In this document: piece by piece, positions 10,875 through 22,672 of the stretch | Position numbering within the stretch: position 1 is the first letter of the stretch | Layout of the letters: each line of letters opens with the position of its first letter | Source of the DNA: Vigna angularis | Lineage: Eukaryota; Streptophyta; Magnoliopsida; Fabales; Fabaceae | DNA length: 64,000 bases | Direction of reading: 5' to 3' | Assembly: GCF_016808095.1 (NCBI RefSeq) | Contig: NC_068971.1 | Coordinates: 22,246,501 to 22,310,500, forward strand | The notes under the pieces: generated by a model | Seen by the model: only the letters and a program-made list of their open reading frames with translations | Databases searched by the model: none | What the model was told of the DNA's origin: nothing | Position numbers and translations under genes: made by a program

Positions 10875-12840
10875 TGTAGAGTTAATTTTTCTTTTTATTT
10901 TATTTACTATTTACTAATTACAAGACAAAGTGGGCACAAGAAAATTAAATTGAAAGAAATTAGAAAGAAAAGAGTAAAGAAATCAAATCTGTTTAAAATG
11001 AAAATAAGAAAATAAAATGCAATAAAGAAGTAAGAACTGAAGCTAGACTACAATTATGAAAAGATATTGAATCTAACTATGCAGACAAGTCAAACAATAA
11101 CTAAAACTAACCTATACATGTTATGATTTAATGATGCAAGGAAACTAAAAAGAACTGGATATGGAAACTAATGAAAACAATGAAGAGTGAATGAAAAGGA
11201 ATGGTTTATGCACATATCAGAACTAAAATTAAAGAATTAGAACAAGGAGAATTGGTTAGAATAAAAAACTAAAGTCAAATTCATATAGAATCAATGCACA
11301 AAGTAGTTGGAAGACATATTGTGAAAATAAGCCCATTATTGGGTCTTAAAATTCATTTTCAGAACTTAAAACAATGATCATCATTCAGTTCATCAAAACC
11401 ACAATGAATCCAAATCCGATTTATATTTCTAATCAATATCAGACATGGAACCTAATCTAAATGCAATTAAAACAGACAATGTACTCTAAAACATTGAAAT
11501 TCCTAAAAGACATCTCGATAATGCACGCACACTTCGAGGTCGTTTAATTCCCAAAAGGAATGACAGATGTGCAGATTTCCGAGTTCAAATCATTTTCAAG
11601 GCAAAATAAGAAACCTACTTACATAATCAAACAAAACTCCAGAAACTTTGAAAAAAAAAAATTCAGAATCATAAAGCACTCAAAACAGAGAAACATCAAT
11701 GTAGAAGAAAGTATTATTAATGAGAAACAAAGATTACAAGAGAAAGTACCGAACGTAACACAATCAAAATAACAATGGTTGTCACAACCGTGAATGATCG
11801 ATCCAACGCAAGAGACAACTAGATTCTACTTCACTATTGAAAGCACGTAAACTACGTTATCGCTTTAAGAACTCTCTAGAAACTAAAAACTAAAAATCTG
11901 TAGAAGAATCCTTTGTAGTGTCTCTATTACAAGGCAGAAGAACCCCTAGGGTTTGAAACTGGAACAAAGAAAGAAAAATATGGAAAAGAGGAACCTTCTT
12001 CGCTTGGACGTTTCGTGCTTTCTGATCGGACGGTCACTTTCTTTCCTCGCGAGCTCCATCTCTAGCCATTTGATCATCTCTTCATCTTCACGGGTTAGAG
12101 TCACGTGCACGAGCTTCAGATAAGTGACGTGCTAGGGAAGCTCTCCTCTTCTTCTTCTCCCATTCGCTCTTTTCTAAAACCCTCTCTCACCTCACTCCAA
12201 GCCCTAGCTTCGAAGGGTGTTTCTCTCCTCCCCCAAATGCTCGAGCTTTTTTTCCAAAATGAAAATGAGGGGAAGAGACCCCTAAGGCAGCAACTATGCC
12301 AATCCAAAATGACACCGTTCTTCTAAAGCATAGGCCCAAATCTCCTTCTGATCCATTCAACCCAATAGTCTAATGTATGTTGCACCAGCGGCCCAATTGC
12401 TTCAACATCAGCTTCCAGCAGTGGCTTCTAGGCAACCCAATCAGTGCAACAGCAGCAGCAACCTAATTGGTGCAGTTTGAATCAAATATGCCAACCCAGT
12501 CTATTTTAGCCAAAATTCTTCTTCAGCTCAATATAGTCCAAGGTCCCTGCTAGCTTGCCAAGCCCAATCAGATCCAAATCTAAAAAAAATGAATTAAAGG
12601 GTTAAAATGAAAATAAGAAGAAAAATTATGAAATTTAAAACCTAATTAAAACAAAACATTTTTATTGAAAGAATTTCAGAGAAATACTAATTTACTAATT
12701 ATCAACAAAGACTAAAAATTACACCTAAAAATCTATATTAACTAAAATTCGATATACCTAAAGTATTAATAAAAAAACCTAAAACTAACCTAATTCTAGA
12801 CAATTAAAGACTAAAATGAACTAACATGGATTCTAAAGCA
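10875..12840 (-). mobile_element. Solo LTR, 1966 bp, in the Tat-like integrase
   Basis: The plus-strand ends are TGTAGAG and AAAGCA (TG...CA), flanked by the perfect 5-bp TSD CAGAA at 10870-10874 and 12841-12845. Integrase homology stops at each TSD and continues on the other side. The inside is AT-rich, with a GC-richer block near 12000-12330 and no gag-pol. Short frames at 11560-11772 and 12105-12326 are not convincing genes. LTR orientation is not certain. Confidence 0.8.
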
Positions 12841-12845
12841 CAGAA

Positions 12846-14698
12846 CGACCAAGGTGATACAATGTTGTGGAACTCCTCTAGAGGTATCCTGATGTCATTA
12901 CCATGCTCTTGACAAGACCATCATTTTTTGACAGACAGATCACAGTCTCGCTAAGTGTGATCTGGCACGCAGTGCTCAGGCTCTAAGTGCTCAGGCTAAT
13001 AGTATCTGGCACGCAGTGCTCAGGCTCTAAGTGTTCGGTTGCTGGAATGCAAGCCACAGATCCTGTGGTTAAGCTCATTCATATGCACCTCTTCTTCAGA
13101 TAAGCATTTCAATAATGGTAAAGAGTAGTCATGTCTATATAGGTCACCTCCAATAAGCAAAAAAACGAGCAATCCGCTTGGAATCAGCAATGCTAACTTT
13201 CTCTGTCCTCTTGCTTCTTCATTAAAGAATGAATTTCGACTCTCCAATCATCCTTAGTTTGAGTCGCTTCTATGGAGAAAACCTCAATCATCACTTTTTC
13301 TTGTACTAGCTTGATAATAGAGGAAAGTTGACCCCTTCCTTTGGAATGAACAAGCTTTGACAAGACATCTGCCTTGGTGTTTTCCTCTCTAGGAATATCC
13401 ATAATGCTTATTTTTGGAAAACTTTTAAACAACTCATTACCCTTATGGAATTATTGTAAAAGGTGATCGTCTTTCACCTGAAAAGTATCATTCATCTAAT
13501 TGACCACCCATTGAGAGTTTGTTCAGCATTCCAAGTTGGTGGCCTCCAGCTCTTTTGCTATCGCGTCATATTCGGCCTGATTGTTGCTGACTTGAAATTT
13601 TAAAATTAAGGCCTACTTGATCGCAAAATCGTTCGAGCCTTCTAACACAATGCATGCTCCCCCACTCCTTTTATCAAGGCACCACAATTGATGTGTGGTT
13701 TCTTCTAGGGACGATAGTTCTAAAACGAATTCTACCAAGTGTTGTCCTCAACAAACAAAGAGATCATTCTTCGCTAAGTTAGGTTTCCCAAGAACATTGG
13801 CCACCGAGTGATCCGTTTGGATGACCACTTGGTGGCTCTGGAAATACAGTCGGATTCAGCGGGCAACTATAAGTAGGGTGACTTTCTCTATTTGAGAATA
13901 TCTTGAAATCTGGAGATTCTTGAACAAGCGCAACATTGATTGTATTGTCTGAGACAACTACAAATAACTGCAAATAATGTCCTTGGACCGGTCGTTCCAT
14001 AATGGGTGGATTGATTAGGATGCTTTTAACTTTGTTAAAGGCTTCCTCGCACTGCTTACCCCACTGGTAGGTGATACTCTTCCTCATAACCTTAAGGAAA
14101 AGTTTAATATGTTCAACCAATTTAGGTATGAAACGCAATAATGATGTTAACTTGCCAACAAATTATTGCACTTCCTACAAGTTCTATGGGCTTCTCATCT
14201 CCAAGACAGCTCAACACTTATCCGGGTTAGCCTCAATACCTCAGGAAGTCAACATAAAACCTAGAAACTTCACTGTCGGCACAATACAAGTGCATTTAAA
14301 GGGGTTTAGCCTCATACCATACCTCCGTACATGTAGGAAAACCTCCTCAAGGTCTTTGAGATGATCCTCCATAGATTGACTCATGACCACCATTTCATCT
14401 ACATATACATCCATACAACTTTCAATCTGCTGATGGAAAACCTTGTCCATTAGCCGCTGATAAGTAGCTCCTATGTTTTTAAGGCCAAAATGCATTACTT
14501 CGTAACAGAAGTTTGCCCGCTCGGTAATGAAGGTTGTCTTCTCCTAAATAGGTGTGAACATGGGAATTTGACTGAATAAGCATATAAAAAGCTCAACATC
14601 GTAGGCCCCGAGGCAACGTCTACCAATCCATCAATATTGGGAAGGGGATAAGCATCCTTGGGACATGCGTTATTCAAGTAAGTGAAACCGGTACACAT
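12846..14698 (-). pseudogene. Tat-like reverse transcriptase, RNase H and integrase start
   Basis: Visible on the minus strand: LNNACPKDAYPLPNIDGLVD (14690-14620), GATYQRLMDKVF and the active-site region MDVYVDEMVV (14470-14380), where the usual YVDDM has become YVDEM. The RT to RNase H link follows (14138-13900), then the RNase H end IPREENTKADVLSKL (13400-13340), and a stretch EFHNIVSPW before the solo LTR. Multiple shifts and stops are present. A 45-bp direct repeat around CTGGCACGCAGTGCTCAGG (12958-13035) is an internal duplication. Confidence 0.75.
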
Positions 14699-15070
14699 TC
14701 TTCATTGGCTGCTCGATTTTTTAACCTTGACCACATTAGCTAGCTATGTAGTATATGTCACTTCCCTAATGAAACCTGTCTCAAGGAGCTTAGTGACTTC
14801 CACCTTGATGACCTTCCTCTTCCCATCTCCTAACCTCATGTTCTTCTAAGCTATCGGACGAGCTTCCTTGAATATAACTAACTTGTGAGACATGACACCC
14901 AGATGAATTCCAGGCATGTATGATGCAGTCCATGCAAATAAGTTCTTTCTAGAGCTTCCTCATCAGCCTTACCCATATAGCCACCGATAGAAGTAACTTG
15001 TACTGTAGTCTTGTCGAGTATCCTCATCAGCATCACCCATCGCTCTGAGGTTCCATTTGGTCATCGACAT

Positions 15071-15328
15071 TTATGTGTGGGTCAAGGTCGGCCATAACAA
15101 CTTCTTTGCCCCAATTCCTTTGGGGGGAATAAATGGCATGACCTTTAATCTTGCCATGTAACATTCTCTGGCAGTCATTTGACCCAATCGCACCGTACAA
15201 ATGGTTCCTCTATCCGAATGGAACTTCATTGCTAAGTGAGGCATAGACACAACGACTCCTAAGGCATTTAAGCATGGTCGTCCTAATAAGGCGTTATACG
15301 AGGTATTGCCTTCAGTAATGTGGCCCAA
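15071..15328 (-). pseudogene. Tat-like protease / connection remnant
   Basis: The minus-strand frame contains SYNALLGRPCLNALG, the conserved word found after the protease active site in Tat-type polyproteins. The catalytic DSG part is not visible in this frame. It lies between gag and reverse transcriptase, as expected. Confidence 0.6.
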
Positions 15329-15429
15329 ATTTTGATGGTATCGACAATGCTTTTTTTCATTAGCATTTCTAGGTGTAGGTTTCTTCTTGACTCGGGAAGA
15401 AGCTCAATAGTGAGGGCCTCTTCTAGAAT

Positions 15430-16447
15430 TCGTTCCCTAGGGGCATTGAGAGGGGTATACTAATTAAATCGGGGGTACCTGGGGTAGGTCCTTAGGACCA
15501 TAACCTCCCCCTTTATCACTATTATCGAACGATCTCCTACCCTCCCTCTTTTCCCCACATGTAGATGCCTCTTGCTATTGCTTCTTACAAAATATTCGCA
15601 TATCTTTGATACGAATGAATTCAGCAGCCCTCTTTTGAAGTTCGTCCATGGTTTTCGGCGACCTAGCACATAGGCTATCTGCGAACGATCTGACTCTTAG
15701 TGCTGATGATAAGTTGTTTAGGATGAAAGTATGATTTACGTCCCTCACCCGCCGAGCAATCTCATTGTATCACTTCATAAAAGCTTTTAGTGTTTCCTCC
15801 TTTTCTTGTTTAATGCTAATCAATGCAACATGCGTTAATTCCTGCACTCGGCTAGAAGCATACTGTCTACCAAAAAGGGACTCTATAATAGTGAAGCACT
15901 CCACTTTATTCAGAGGGAGAGTATTGTACCAGGCTAATGCCTCCCCCTTAAGTGATAACGAGAGTGTCCTGCACATAACAAAGTTACTGGATGAATAAAA
16001 TTCCATTGCATTAAGGAACGTTCGGAGATGATCGTCTGGGTTGGTAGAACCGTCATATTTGTCAAACTTGGGAGGAGGTTTCTCCAGCATGGGAGCTTCC
16101 ATAATGGTCGTCGTGAAAGGTAACAAACATTCAGCACGTATGGTCTGGATAGGGACAGGTGAAGGTCTTACCACATTATTGGCTTCCCTTCCTTCCCGAC
16201 CGTCCGACTTGGCGTGATTGGATGTCGGACGGGTACAGCTCACCCCCAAACCGACAACGCTTGGTCTCTCACCCTGGTCGGTCTCCTTCGAGGATGTTGG
16301 TACCATAGATACTAAGTGTTGAGTCGAGTGCTCTTGACATGTGGCAGCGTGCTCCATCTGAAGTGCGGCGATCTTCGCCTCAAGCTTCCTCTGCATCTCC
16401 AATAACTGTGCTTGCATCTGCGCTTGCGTTTCCTTTATCAGTTCCAT
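15430..16447 (-). pseudogene. Tat-like gag remnant
   Basis: The open part (16447-15770, 225 codons) has an N-terminal coiled-coil-like stretch (ETQAQMQAQLLEMQRKLEAK) and then the retrotransposon gag core with PPKFDKYDGSTNPDDHLRTF and GEALAWYNTLP. A second frame at about 15669-15460 continues it, with words like KTMDELQKRAAEFI split over frames. It lies immediately inside the primer-binding site at 16511, consistent with the start of an internal region. Confidence 0.75.
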
Positions 16448-16510
16448 TAGATCCTGCTACTCTCTCATGCTTCTTGTGGTCACCATCAGGTTTCTTCGCT
16501 TGTTCTCGAA

Positions 16511-16527
16511 CCCCACAGTGGGCGCCA
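16511..16527 (-). other. Primer-binding site of the Tat-like element
   Basis: The minus strand reads TGGCGCCCACTGTGGGG a few bases inside the LTR end at 16531. TGG is the expected complement of the tRNA CCA tail. A decayed second copy lies at about 17557-17573. The exact tRNA is not assigned. Confidence 0.55.
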
Positions 16528-16530
16528 AAA

Positions 16531-16637
16531 TGTTTCAGTATATAAATGGGTAGGACCGAGAAATACACCTTTTTTATTTCACCTTGCCTTTTTTTCTCCC
16601 TTTAATCTTGTTAGGTTTGTCTTTGTCCAATTCAATC
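16531..16637 (-). mobile_element. LTR fragment of the Tat-like element (copy A)
   Basis: It starts TGTTTCAGTATATAAATGGG and matches copy B at 17577-17705, including the words GAGAAATACACC and GGTGGGTACCT. It is cut off at about 16637, where an unrelated plus-strand gag fragment begins. Confidence 0.6.
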
Positions 16638-16975
16638 TGAACGGTGGGTACCTGCCAAGTTCAAGCAGATGACCATGCAGAATCTCAAGTTCAAGCAAGA
16701 GAGCATGAAGATCCAGTAGGAAACTCAAACTGCCATGCAGAATCTGAGTGTTCAGGTCGGGCAGATGGCCACTCAATTTACTGAGGAACAATTTCAAGAT
16801 GACAGTGCCATCAACATCGGAGATGAGGACCAGATTCACGTACTCACTGCACCGCCTACTTTCCCATCGTCCTACGTCCCTACTCTTGCACCGGAGGAGA
16901 CTGCTGAACATTTTGAGGACTAGGTAGATATGAGCAACACTCTTGACTCAGGTAGACCATTTTTATCTCCCTCCA
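16638..16975 (+). pseudogene. Athila-type gag fragment, plus strand
   Basis: The frame around 16735-16923 reads MQNLSVQVGQMATQF, the repeated glutamine-rich word near the end of Athila-type gag proteins. It is preceded by related MQNLKFKQE-like repeats containing a stop. It is wedged between two copies of the minus-strand Tat-like 5' end and so marks a rearrangement junction. Only a few hundred bases remain. Confidence 0.5.
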
Positions 16976-16982
16976 CTTTACA

Positions 16983-17576
16983 AATGCCTCCCCCTTAAGC
17001 AACAGCGAGAATGCCTTGAACATAATAGGGTCACTAGACGAATAAAACACCATTGCATTAACGAATGTTCAAAGATGATCCTCTAGGTCTGTAGAACCGT
17101 CATATTTATCAAATGCTGGAGGAGGTTTCTCTAGCATAGGAACTTCCATAATGGTCTCATGAAATGTAACAAACCTTCGGTATGTACGATATGAATAAGG
17201 ACAGGTATAAGTATTATCACATTATTCGCTTTCCTTCCTTCCCAGTCGTTCAGGTTGGCGTGATTGAATGTCGAACGGGTGCAACTCACCCCTTGACTGA
17301 CCACACTTGGTCCCTCACCTTGGTCGGTATCCTTCGAGGATGTTGGTACCACAGATACTGAGTGTTGAGCCAGCTGCTCCTGACATGCGGCAGCATGCTC
17401 CGCCTAAAGTGTGGCGATCTCCGTCTCATGCTTCCTCAGGATCTCCAATAACCATGCTTGCATCTACGCTTGCATTTCCTTGATCAGTTCCATTGGATCC
17501 TACTGCTCTCCCAATTTTTTTGTGGTCACCATCCGGTTTCTTCTCTTGTTCTCGGGCCCCACGGTGGGCATCAAAA
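16983..17576 (-). pseudogene. Second, truncated copy of Tat-like gag 5' end
   Basis: Colinear with 15938-16530: the same ATGCCTCCCCCTTAAG word, the same SSKDTDQGEGPSVV-type residues and the same approach to a PBS-like site. It diverges by many substitutions and contains no complete frame. Its age and sequence differ from copy A, so it is probably another copy or an old duplication of the same family. Confidence 0.65.
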
Positions 17577-18116
17577 TGTTTCAGTATATAAATGGGTAGG
17601 GCTGAGAAATACACCTTTCTGTTTTCACCTTGCCTTTTTTCTTCCTTTGAGCTTGCTTGGTTTGTCTTCGTCATATTCAATCCGAGCGGTGGGTACCTAC
17701 TAAAGGTAACTCTGACGCTCAAATCAGATTTTAATCAACAAATTGAATTCATAGTTAAGTGTCCAAACTCTGTTCATTTAAAGTTTTTTTGTTTAACATA
17801 CTACACTATTTATAGATTTCATCATGGACCCTTAATTAATATTAGCCCAATACCACTTAGGCTCGTATTGGCCCAATTGTAACCCAACATCCTCTAGGCC
17901 CATTTTAGCTGCTTAATTTATAAAATAGAATAAATACACCGAACAATCCTAATATCATTACAACGCCGTCGGTTAACATGACACATTCATCATCGAAGTT
18001 GTTCGCTTGGAGACCGGTTGAGTTATTATATTATACACTATGGATGGTAACAAAGATAAAGAAAAAGTATATCTTATTTTTTCCTTAAAATACCAATTTG
18101 GTTGAAAAAGTATTCA
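17577..18116 (-). mobile_element. LTR of the Tat-like family (copy B), outer end unresolved
   Basis: It begins TGTTTCAGTATATAAATGGG like copy A and runs into AT-rich DNA with several GCCCA words. The outer CA end cannot be fixed, and the Mutator-like element starts at 18126 just beyond it. No coding sequence. Confidence 0.5.
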
Positions 18117-18125
18117 ATATATTTT

Positions 18126-19394
18126 GGTTTAATACCTATTTTGGTCCCTCTTTTCGGAGGGTTTGTTCAAAGTGGTCCTTCCTTTTTTCAAAAATTCACT
18201 TTAGTCCTACCTTTCGCAAAAACTGTTCAAGTTGATCCTTTTTGGTAACGGCGTTAAGTTCACTAACGATAGAACTGCCAGGTGTGCAATGTTTGATGAC
18301 TTGGAACCTTTTATATGTGTTGGCAGTGTCACTTCATTATATGGGTTAAAAAAAAATTAATTTCTCAACCAGAAACCCTAGGGAGAGTTTGCTTCCCACT
18401 GCCTCTCACTAATTTGCCGCTGCAACAGGCCTCCACCCAACCAGCCACCGCGAGTTGTGGCACAAGGCGTCGCCGACGCTGACGTTCGTTGCCGATCGAG
18501 GTGGGAGTTCCCCTCTTCCGCCGCTCGTCGCGCGATCGCTGCCACAATCTCTGCCGGCCACCGCACCAAGGTGCCTCTTCCTTCTCCTCTTCGCGCGAGG
18601 TTCTCCCTGCGCCTCGTCCTCTGTTATGCGATAAAACTCCTCTTCCTCTGTTATGCGAAGTCGAAGGTGAAATAAATCGTCATGGTTGCACCGCTTCTAC
18701 TCGGAATTCACACCCGCCATCGGCAATCACCTTCTTGTTTGTACTGTATTGTGTTGGGCGTGAGTCTTGGGGCGTGAAAAATTGATTTTCTGATTGGTGT
18801 AGTGAATGTTTTCTGTTAAGCATTGGGTTGGGGAAAAAATGGGTTTATGTTTGGGTTGAACTTCTGGAGATGAAGGAGAGGGTGTTCAAAATTCTCAGGT
18901 TGTGATGGTAAGGCGTTTTGCTTCAGAAATTGATTTGTTTGATTTTCTTTCGGCGGTGGTTGATTTGGGTGATGGTGGAAGATGAGGGATATGAGTTGTT
19001 TCAAAAGATAAGCTTTAAACCTATCGGCATGTGATTTGTGATTTGGGTCTGTTCATTCTGGAAATGCATTTGATTCTGCTACCATTTTCTATAGTGTTTT
19101 CTGGGTGCAAGCAGAGGAGTATCGAAGCCTTGATGCTGGTGGAATATACACTATTTTTTTATTTTACCCTATTTACACGTCATTATTAATTATATTTTTA
19201 AAACAAATTATAATGCCACATCATCAAACATTGCACACCTGGCAGTTCTACTGTTAGTGAACTTAACGCCGTTACCAAAAAGGATCAACTTGAACAGTTT
19301 TTGCGAAAGGTAGGACTAAAGTGAATTTTTGAAAAAAGTAAGGACCACTTTGAACAAACCCTCCGAAAAGAGGGACCAAAATAGGTATTAAACC
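18126..19394. mobile_element. Mutator-like element with GC-rich cargo (Pack-MULE-like)
   Basis: The terminal inverted repeats are about 175 bp (18126-18300 and 19220-19394), beginning GGTTTAATACC, with only a few mismatches. They are flanked by a perfect 9-bp TSD, ATATATTTT (18117-18125 and 19395-19403). The 9-bp TSD and long TIRs are diagnostic of Mutator-like elements. No transposase is present. The interior (18360-19130) starts with AAACCCTAGG-like leader sequence and is strikingly GC-rich near 18420-18600 compared with the flanks, as expected of a captured host gene 5' end. The short frames (18457-18675, 18378-18569) match no family I know, so the source gene is unknown. Confidence 0.88.
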
Positions 19395-19403
19395 ATATAT
19401 TTT

Positions 19404-21551
19404 TTATGGATCTTCATCGAATAAGGAAATCTAATAAAAAAAATCAATTGGAAATCAGTTTAATAATTTTTTTTTAAATTTTGCTCTGAATTTAAAATTT
19501 AATAATTATTTAATTTAATTTAATATAATTTAATATATTTAAATATATTAGATGAAGATTTTATATCATTATCCTTTTTTTTTCATTTCTATCATTTTTT
19601 TATTTTAATTAGTACTAATTTTATTTTAATTATTTTTATTTTTTGATATAATTATTATAATAATAGAAATTATATTTTAATAAATATTAAAATATGAATA
19701 TGTAGTAAATAATATTAAAACTTTAAATTAAAATAAATTATTACTAAATTTTAAATTTAAAATATTTTGTTAAACAAATTTTTCGTTTAACAAATTTTGA
19801 AAAAAATAGTTTTTATTTAAATTTTAATAAATATCTAATTTAATTTATTATTTTAATATAACTTAATATATTTAAATGTATTAAATAAGATTTTATATTA
19901 TTATTTTTCTATTTATTACTTTAACGTCTCAACACTTGCAGTATTTGCTAAGTCCATATTATAGTTAAAGTTTTACTTTTGATATAGCTATTACAACTTT
20001 AAATATTACTTGTACAAATCTATTCCGAGAATGAATAGTTTAACACAAACCTTTAATCCTTTGCATAAAGTAAATAAACTTTAGATAAATTCATAGTGCA
20101 AACCCCTCTCTAGTCAATCTCATTGCTCCAGCAATACCTATATACCTATTTGAGCCCTATAACACACTTCATACGATCAAATAGTACCAACATATAGTAA
20201 GTATATAACAAGGAATACATTGACAACCCATACATCTCCTTATAAGAAATCATTATCAACTCATTAGTTCCATAGAACCTTTTCACTACAGGCATCCCGT
20301 GTCAATACCAACCATCTCTATAAACATATGTCTTCTTCCAAACCTCCTTGCACTCTATTTGCCAAAGTAGAACGTTTGAGTGGTCCTCCACCCCAGCTTC
20401 GAACGTATCTCCCCTATTCCTCAAGTTGTTTGCATCAACTCTAACTTAGCATGAACTGGAACTGTACGAGTGAGTCATTCATTCCTTTCTACCCCTTCAC
20501 AAGAGGAAAGGCGACACTAGAATCCTAGTTCCTTCTACCACCCACCATGGACGAAGAGACACATCCCTTCCATCGCCTTTTAAAGACGAAGAGATCCACC
20601 TTTCTACCTCCCGCAATAGGAAATGTGACTACCTTTCTACCTCCTCGCAAGAAAAAAGATCATTACCTTTCTATGAAAGGTTCAAACTCTTGATTAACGA
20701 AGTATAACAAGAATACATAACTAGTGACATAACCACCAACACCACACCTCATGGTAGTACCACAACTTGACATTCACTCTAAAATAAGATAATTGTCAAA
20801 GCAATCCATTTCCCCAACTCCTCATCCCTTGGGTTTCAATCCCAGAAATACCATATCACACTCTTACAGTCATAACCTAACCATTTGGAAAATATTCACT
20901 AACCACTATCACCGAACAATATACCTTAACTCCTAGAAACCTTAATGAGTTTAAAACTTGATGAATATCTTCATCACCACCAGTTGTACTAAATCAATTG
21001 CTACAACTTGACTCGGATAGCCAGATTATCATAACAGCGCACATAAAACAGCCCAAGGCATTGATTCTTACTTAGGAAATATCAATATCACACAAACAAC
21101 GAGTAAGATACACAACTACAACCACACTATTTTCTAACACAACCAAAAACAACATCCATATTACACGTAGTTGAGTATAATCAACCACGTAATTTATATA
21201 CAGTCCCGATACTTAATTAACTAAACTCAACCCGAAACTTTATTGTCACAATATACAATGAACAACATCTCAGAATCTGCCTTTCAATTGATAGCCTCCC
21301 AACAAGTACGTACATTCACAACTCTATCATAGAACTAGATGTCATAACTTTCCCAAGCTAGACACTCAAGGTAGCGAAGAATTAATATAACAGTTTAGAA
21401 TTGACAAGACAATTATGTATCCGTAAAACAAATCATTCAAAGTAGTCCCCAAGCTAATAGAAACAGTTCATATAACTCACACCAACTTGCATCTCAATTT
21501 ACTAATCCAATGTATTTGAGTTAATAAGAGAGTAAGGGATAATCATACATT
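19404..21551. other. Decayed LTR-like DNA, left part
   Basis: The first 500 bases are very AT-rich. From about 19930 there are repeated CTTTCTACCTCC words and no open frame of note. The text resembles old gypsy chromovirus LTRs, but no TG...CA ends or TSD could be fixed. It continues beyond the solo LTR at 22673. Confidence 0.35.
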
Positions 21552-21556
21552 GAATG

Positions 21557-22667
21557 TGATAACTTTTTGGCAAGTATACCAAATCGTTCAAGTAATACAG
21601 TGAATTAAGTTAAGAGTATCGTTCTTCCAAGGGAATTTGAGTCATGTTATTCAATTAAAATTATTTATCAAAATCAATTACTGAAGATAACATTTGATTT
21701 CAATTTGGAAATGAGCATGAAATTAACAACATAAAAAAAACTAAGATTGAAATAATATGATAAAAGATCACTGGAATGGGTCTTTGACTAACACTACAGT
21801 AAAATCTTGGACAACATACATTCTTTGTTCAAGCATTCACATAAGAGTATCTTGGATTAATTCCTTAAAACAAGTTCCAAAATTATCTATTGAATTATTA
21901 ATTGCTTAAGTAATTCAGCAGATAATTTTGCATTAGATTCAGATGTTGAGAATGACCAAAAGCACAGAAGTTATTCCTAGCGTAGTTACTTTTAGTTACT
22001 TTTCTTATGTTTCTGGTTCTAAAAATACTTCCCAGTACTAAAGAACTTTTAAAGAGAATTATAATTCCGTATAATCAAAAGAAAGTCAAGAAAAGAACAA
22101 GAACATAAACATATATTGCACAGGAAATTTACATTAATGTATTGTCATACAACCAATTCCAATGAACAGAAAATTTAGCCTATGCCAGACATCTCAAACG
22201 TACTCTTTACACCAATTCCTTGCAGAAAGTGAAGTCTTGATGTCTTGAAAGGTCTCCTGATCGTCTCCTAAGTTCTCCAGTATTTTCCTGGCTTTTTTCG
22301 TGTGTCAGAAGATCTTTTCTGCCTTTCTGTCACGTCTTTTTAAGCCACTTAACTTAACTAATTCGCTCAGCGCACAGGTGTGTGTGCACTGTGCGAATTT
22401 CCTTTAACTGCTACACTTCAACGGCTGTTATTCGCTCAACGCACAGGTACTAGTGCGCTATGCGAATTTCTTTTTTCTGGCTGTGCAAATTTTGGCTTGC
22501 GCTATGCGAGAATTGGCTGACAGACTCCAAATTATACACCCTTTTCTGTACAATAATTTACATAACAATCTACTTCCTATTACAACTTTTCAATGAGTAA
22601 TAACATGAATAATTATAAGATTGAGATCATTTATAAGTGTAAAAACAACTCTTTTTCACACTTATCA
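21557..22667 (-). mobile_element. Solo LTR, 1111 bp, Athila-like
   Basis: The ends are TGATAAC and CTTATCA, with the perfect 5-bp TSD GAATG (21552-21556 and 22668-22672). The left end shares GGCAAGT.ACCAAATCGTTCAAGTAAT with the LTRs at 43936 and 48172, so it is related and lies in the same (minus) orientation. A TATA-like TTAAAAAG lies on the minus strand at about 22336-22345. Just upstream of it on that strand is a short repeat array (22360-22505) around CGCTCAGCGCAC/GTGCG. Confidence 0.85.
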
Positions 22668-22672
22668 GAATG

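Larger units (their letters stand above)
9890..17576 (-). mobile_element. Decayed Ty3/gypsy element, Tat-like, minus strand
   Basis: Read on the minus strand, the remnants are in the order gag (16447-15430), protease region (15328-15071), reverse transcriptase (14698-13900), RNase H (13432-13020) and integrase (12890-9890). This is the gypsy order. The reverse transcriptase block containing GATYQRLMDKVF is typical of the Tat lineage. All frames carry stops and shifts. The integrase is split by a solo LTR at 10875-12840. The 5' LTR side is at the right (16531 and, in a second copy, 17577). No 3' LTR could be recognised at the left. Confidence 0.75.
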
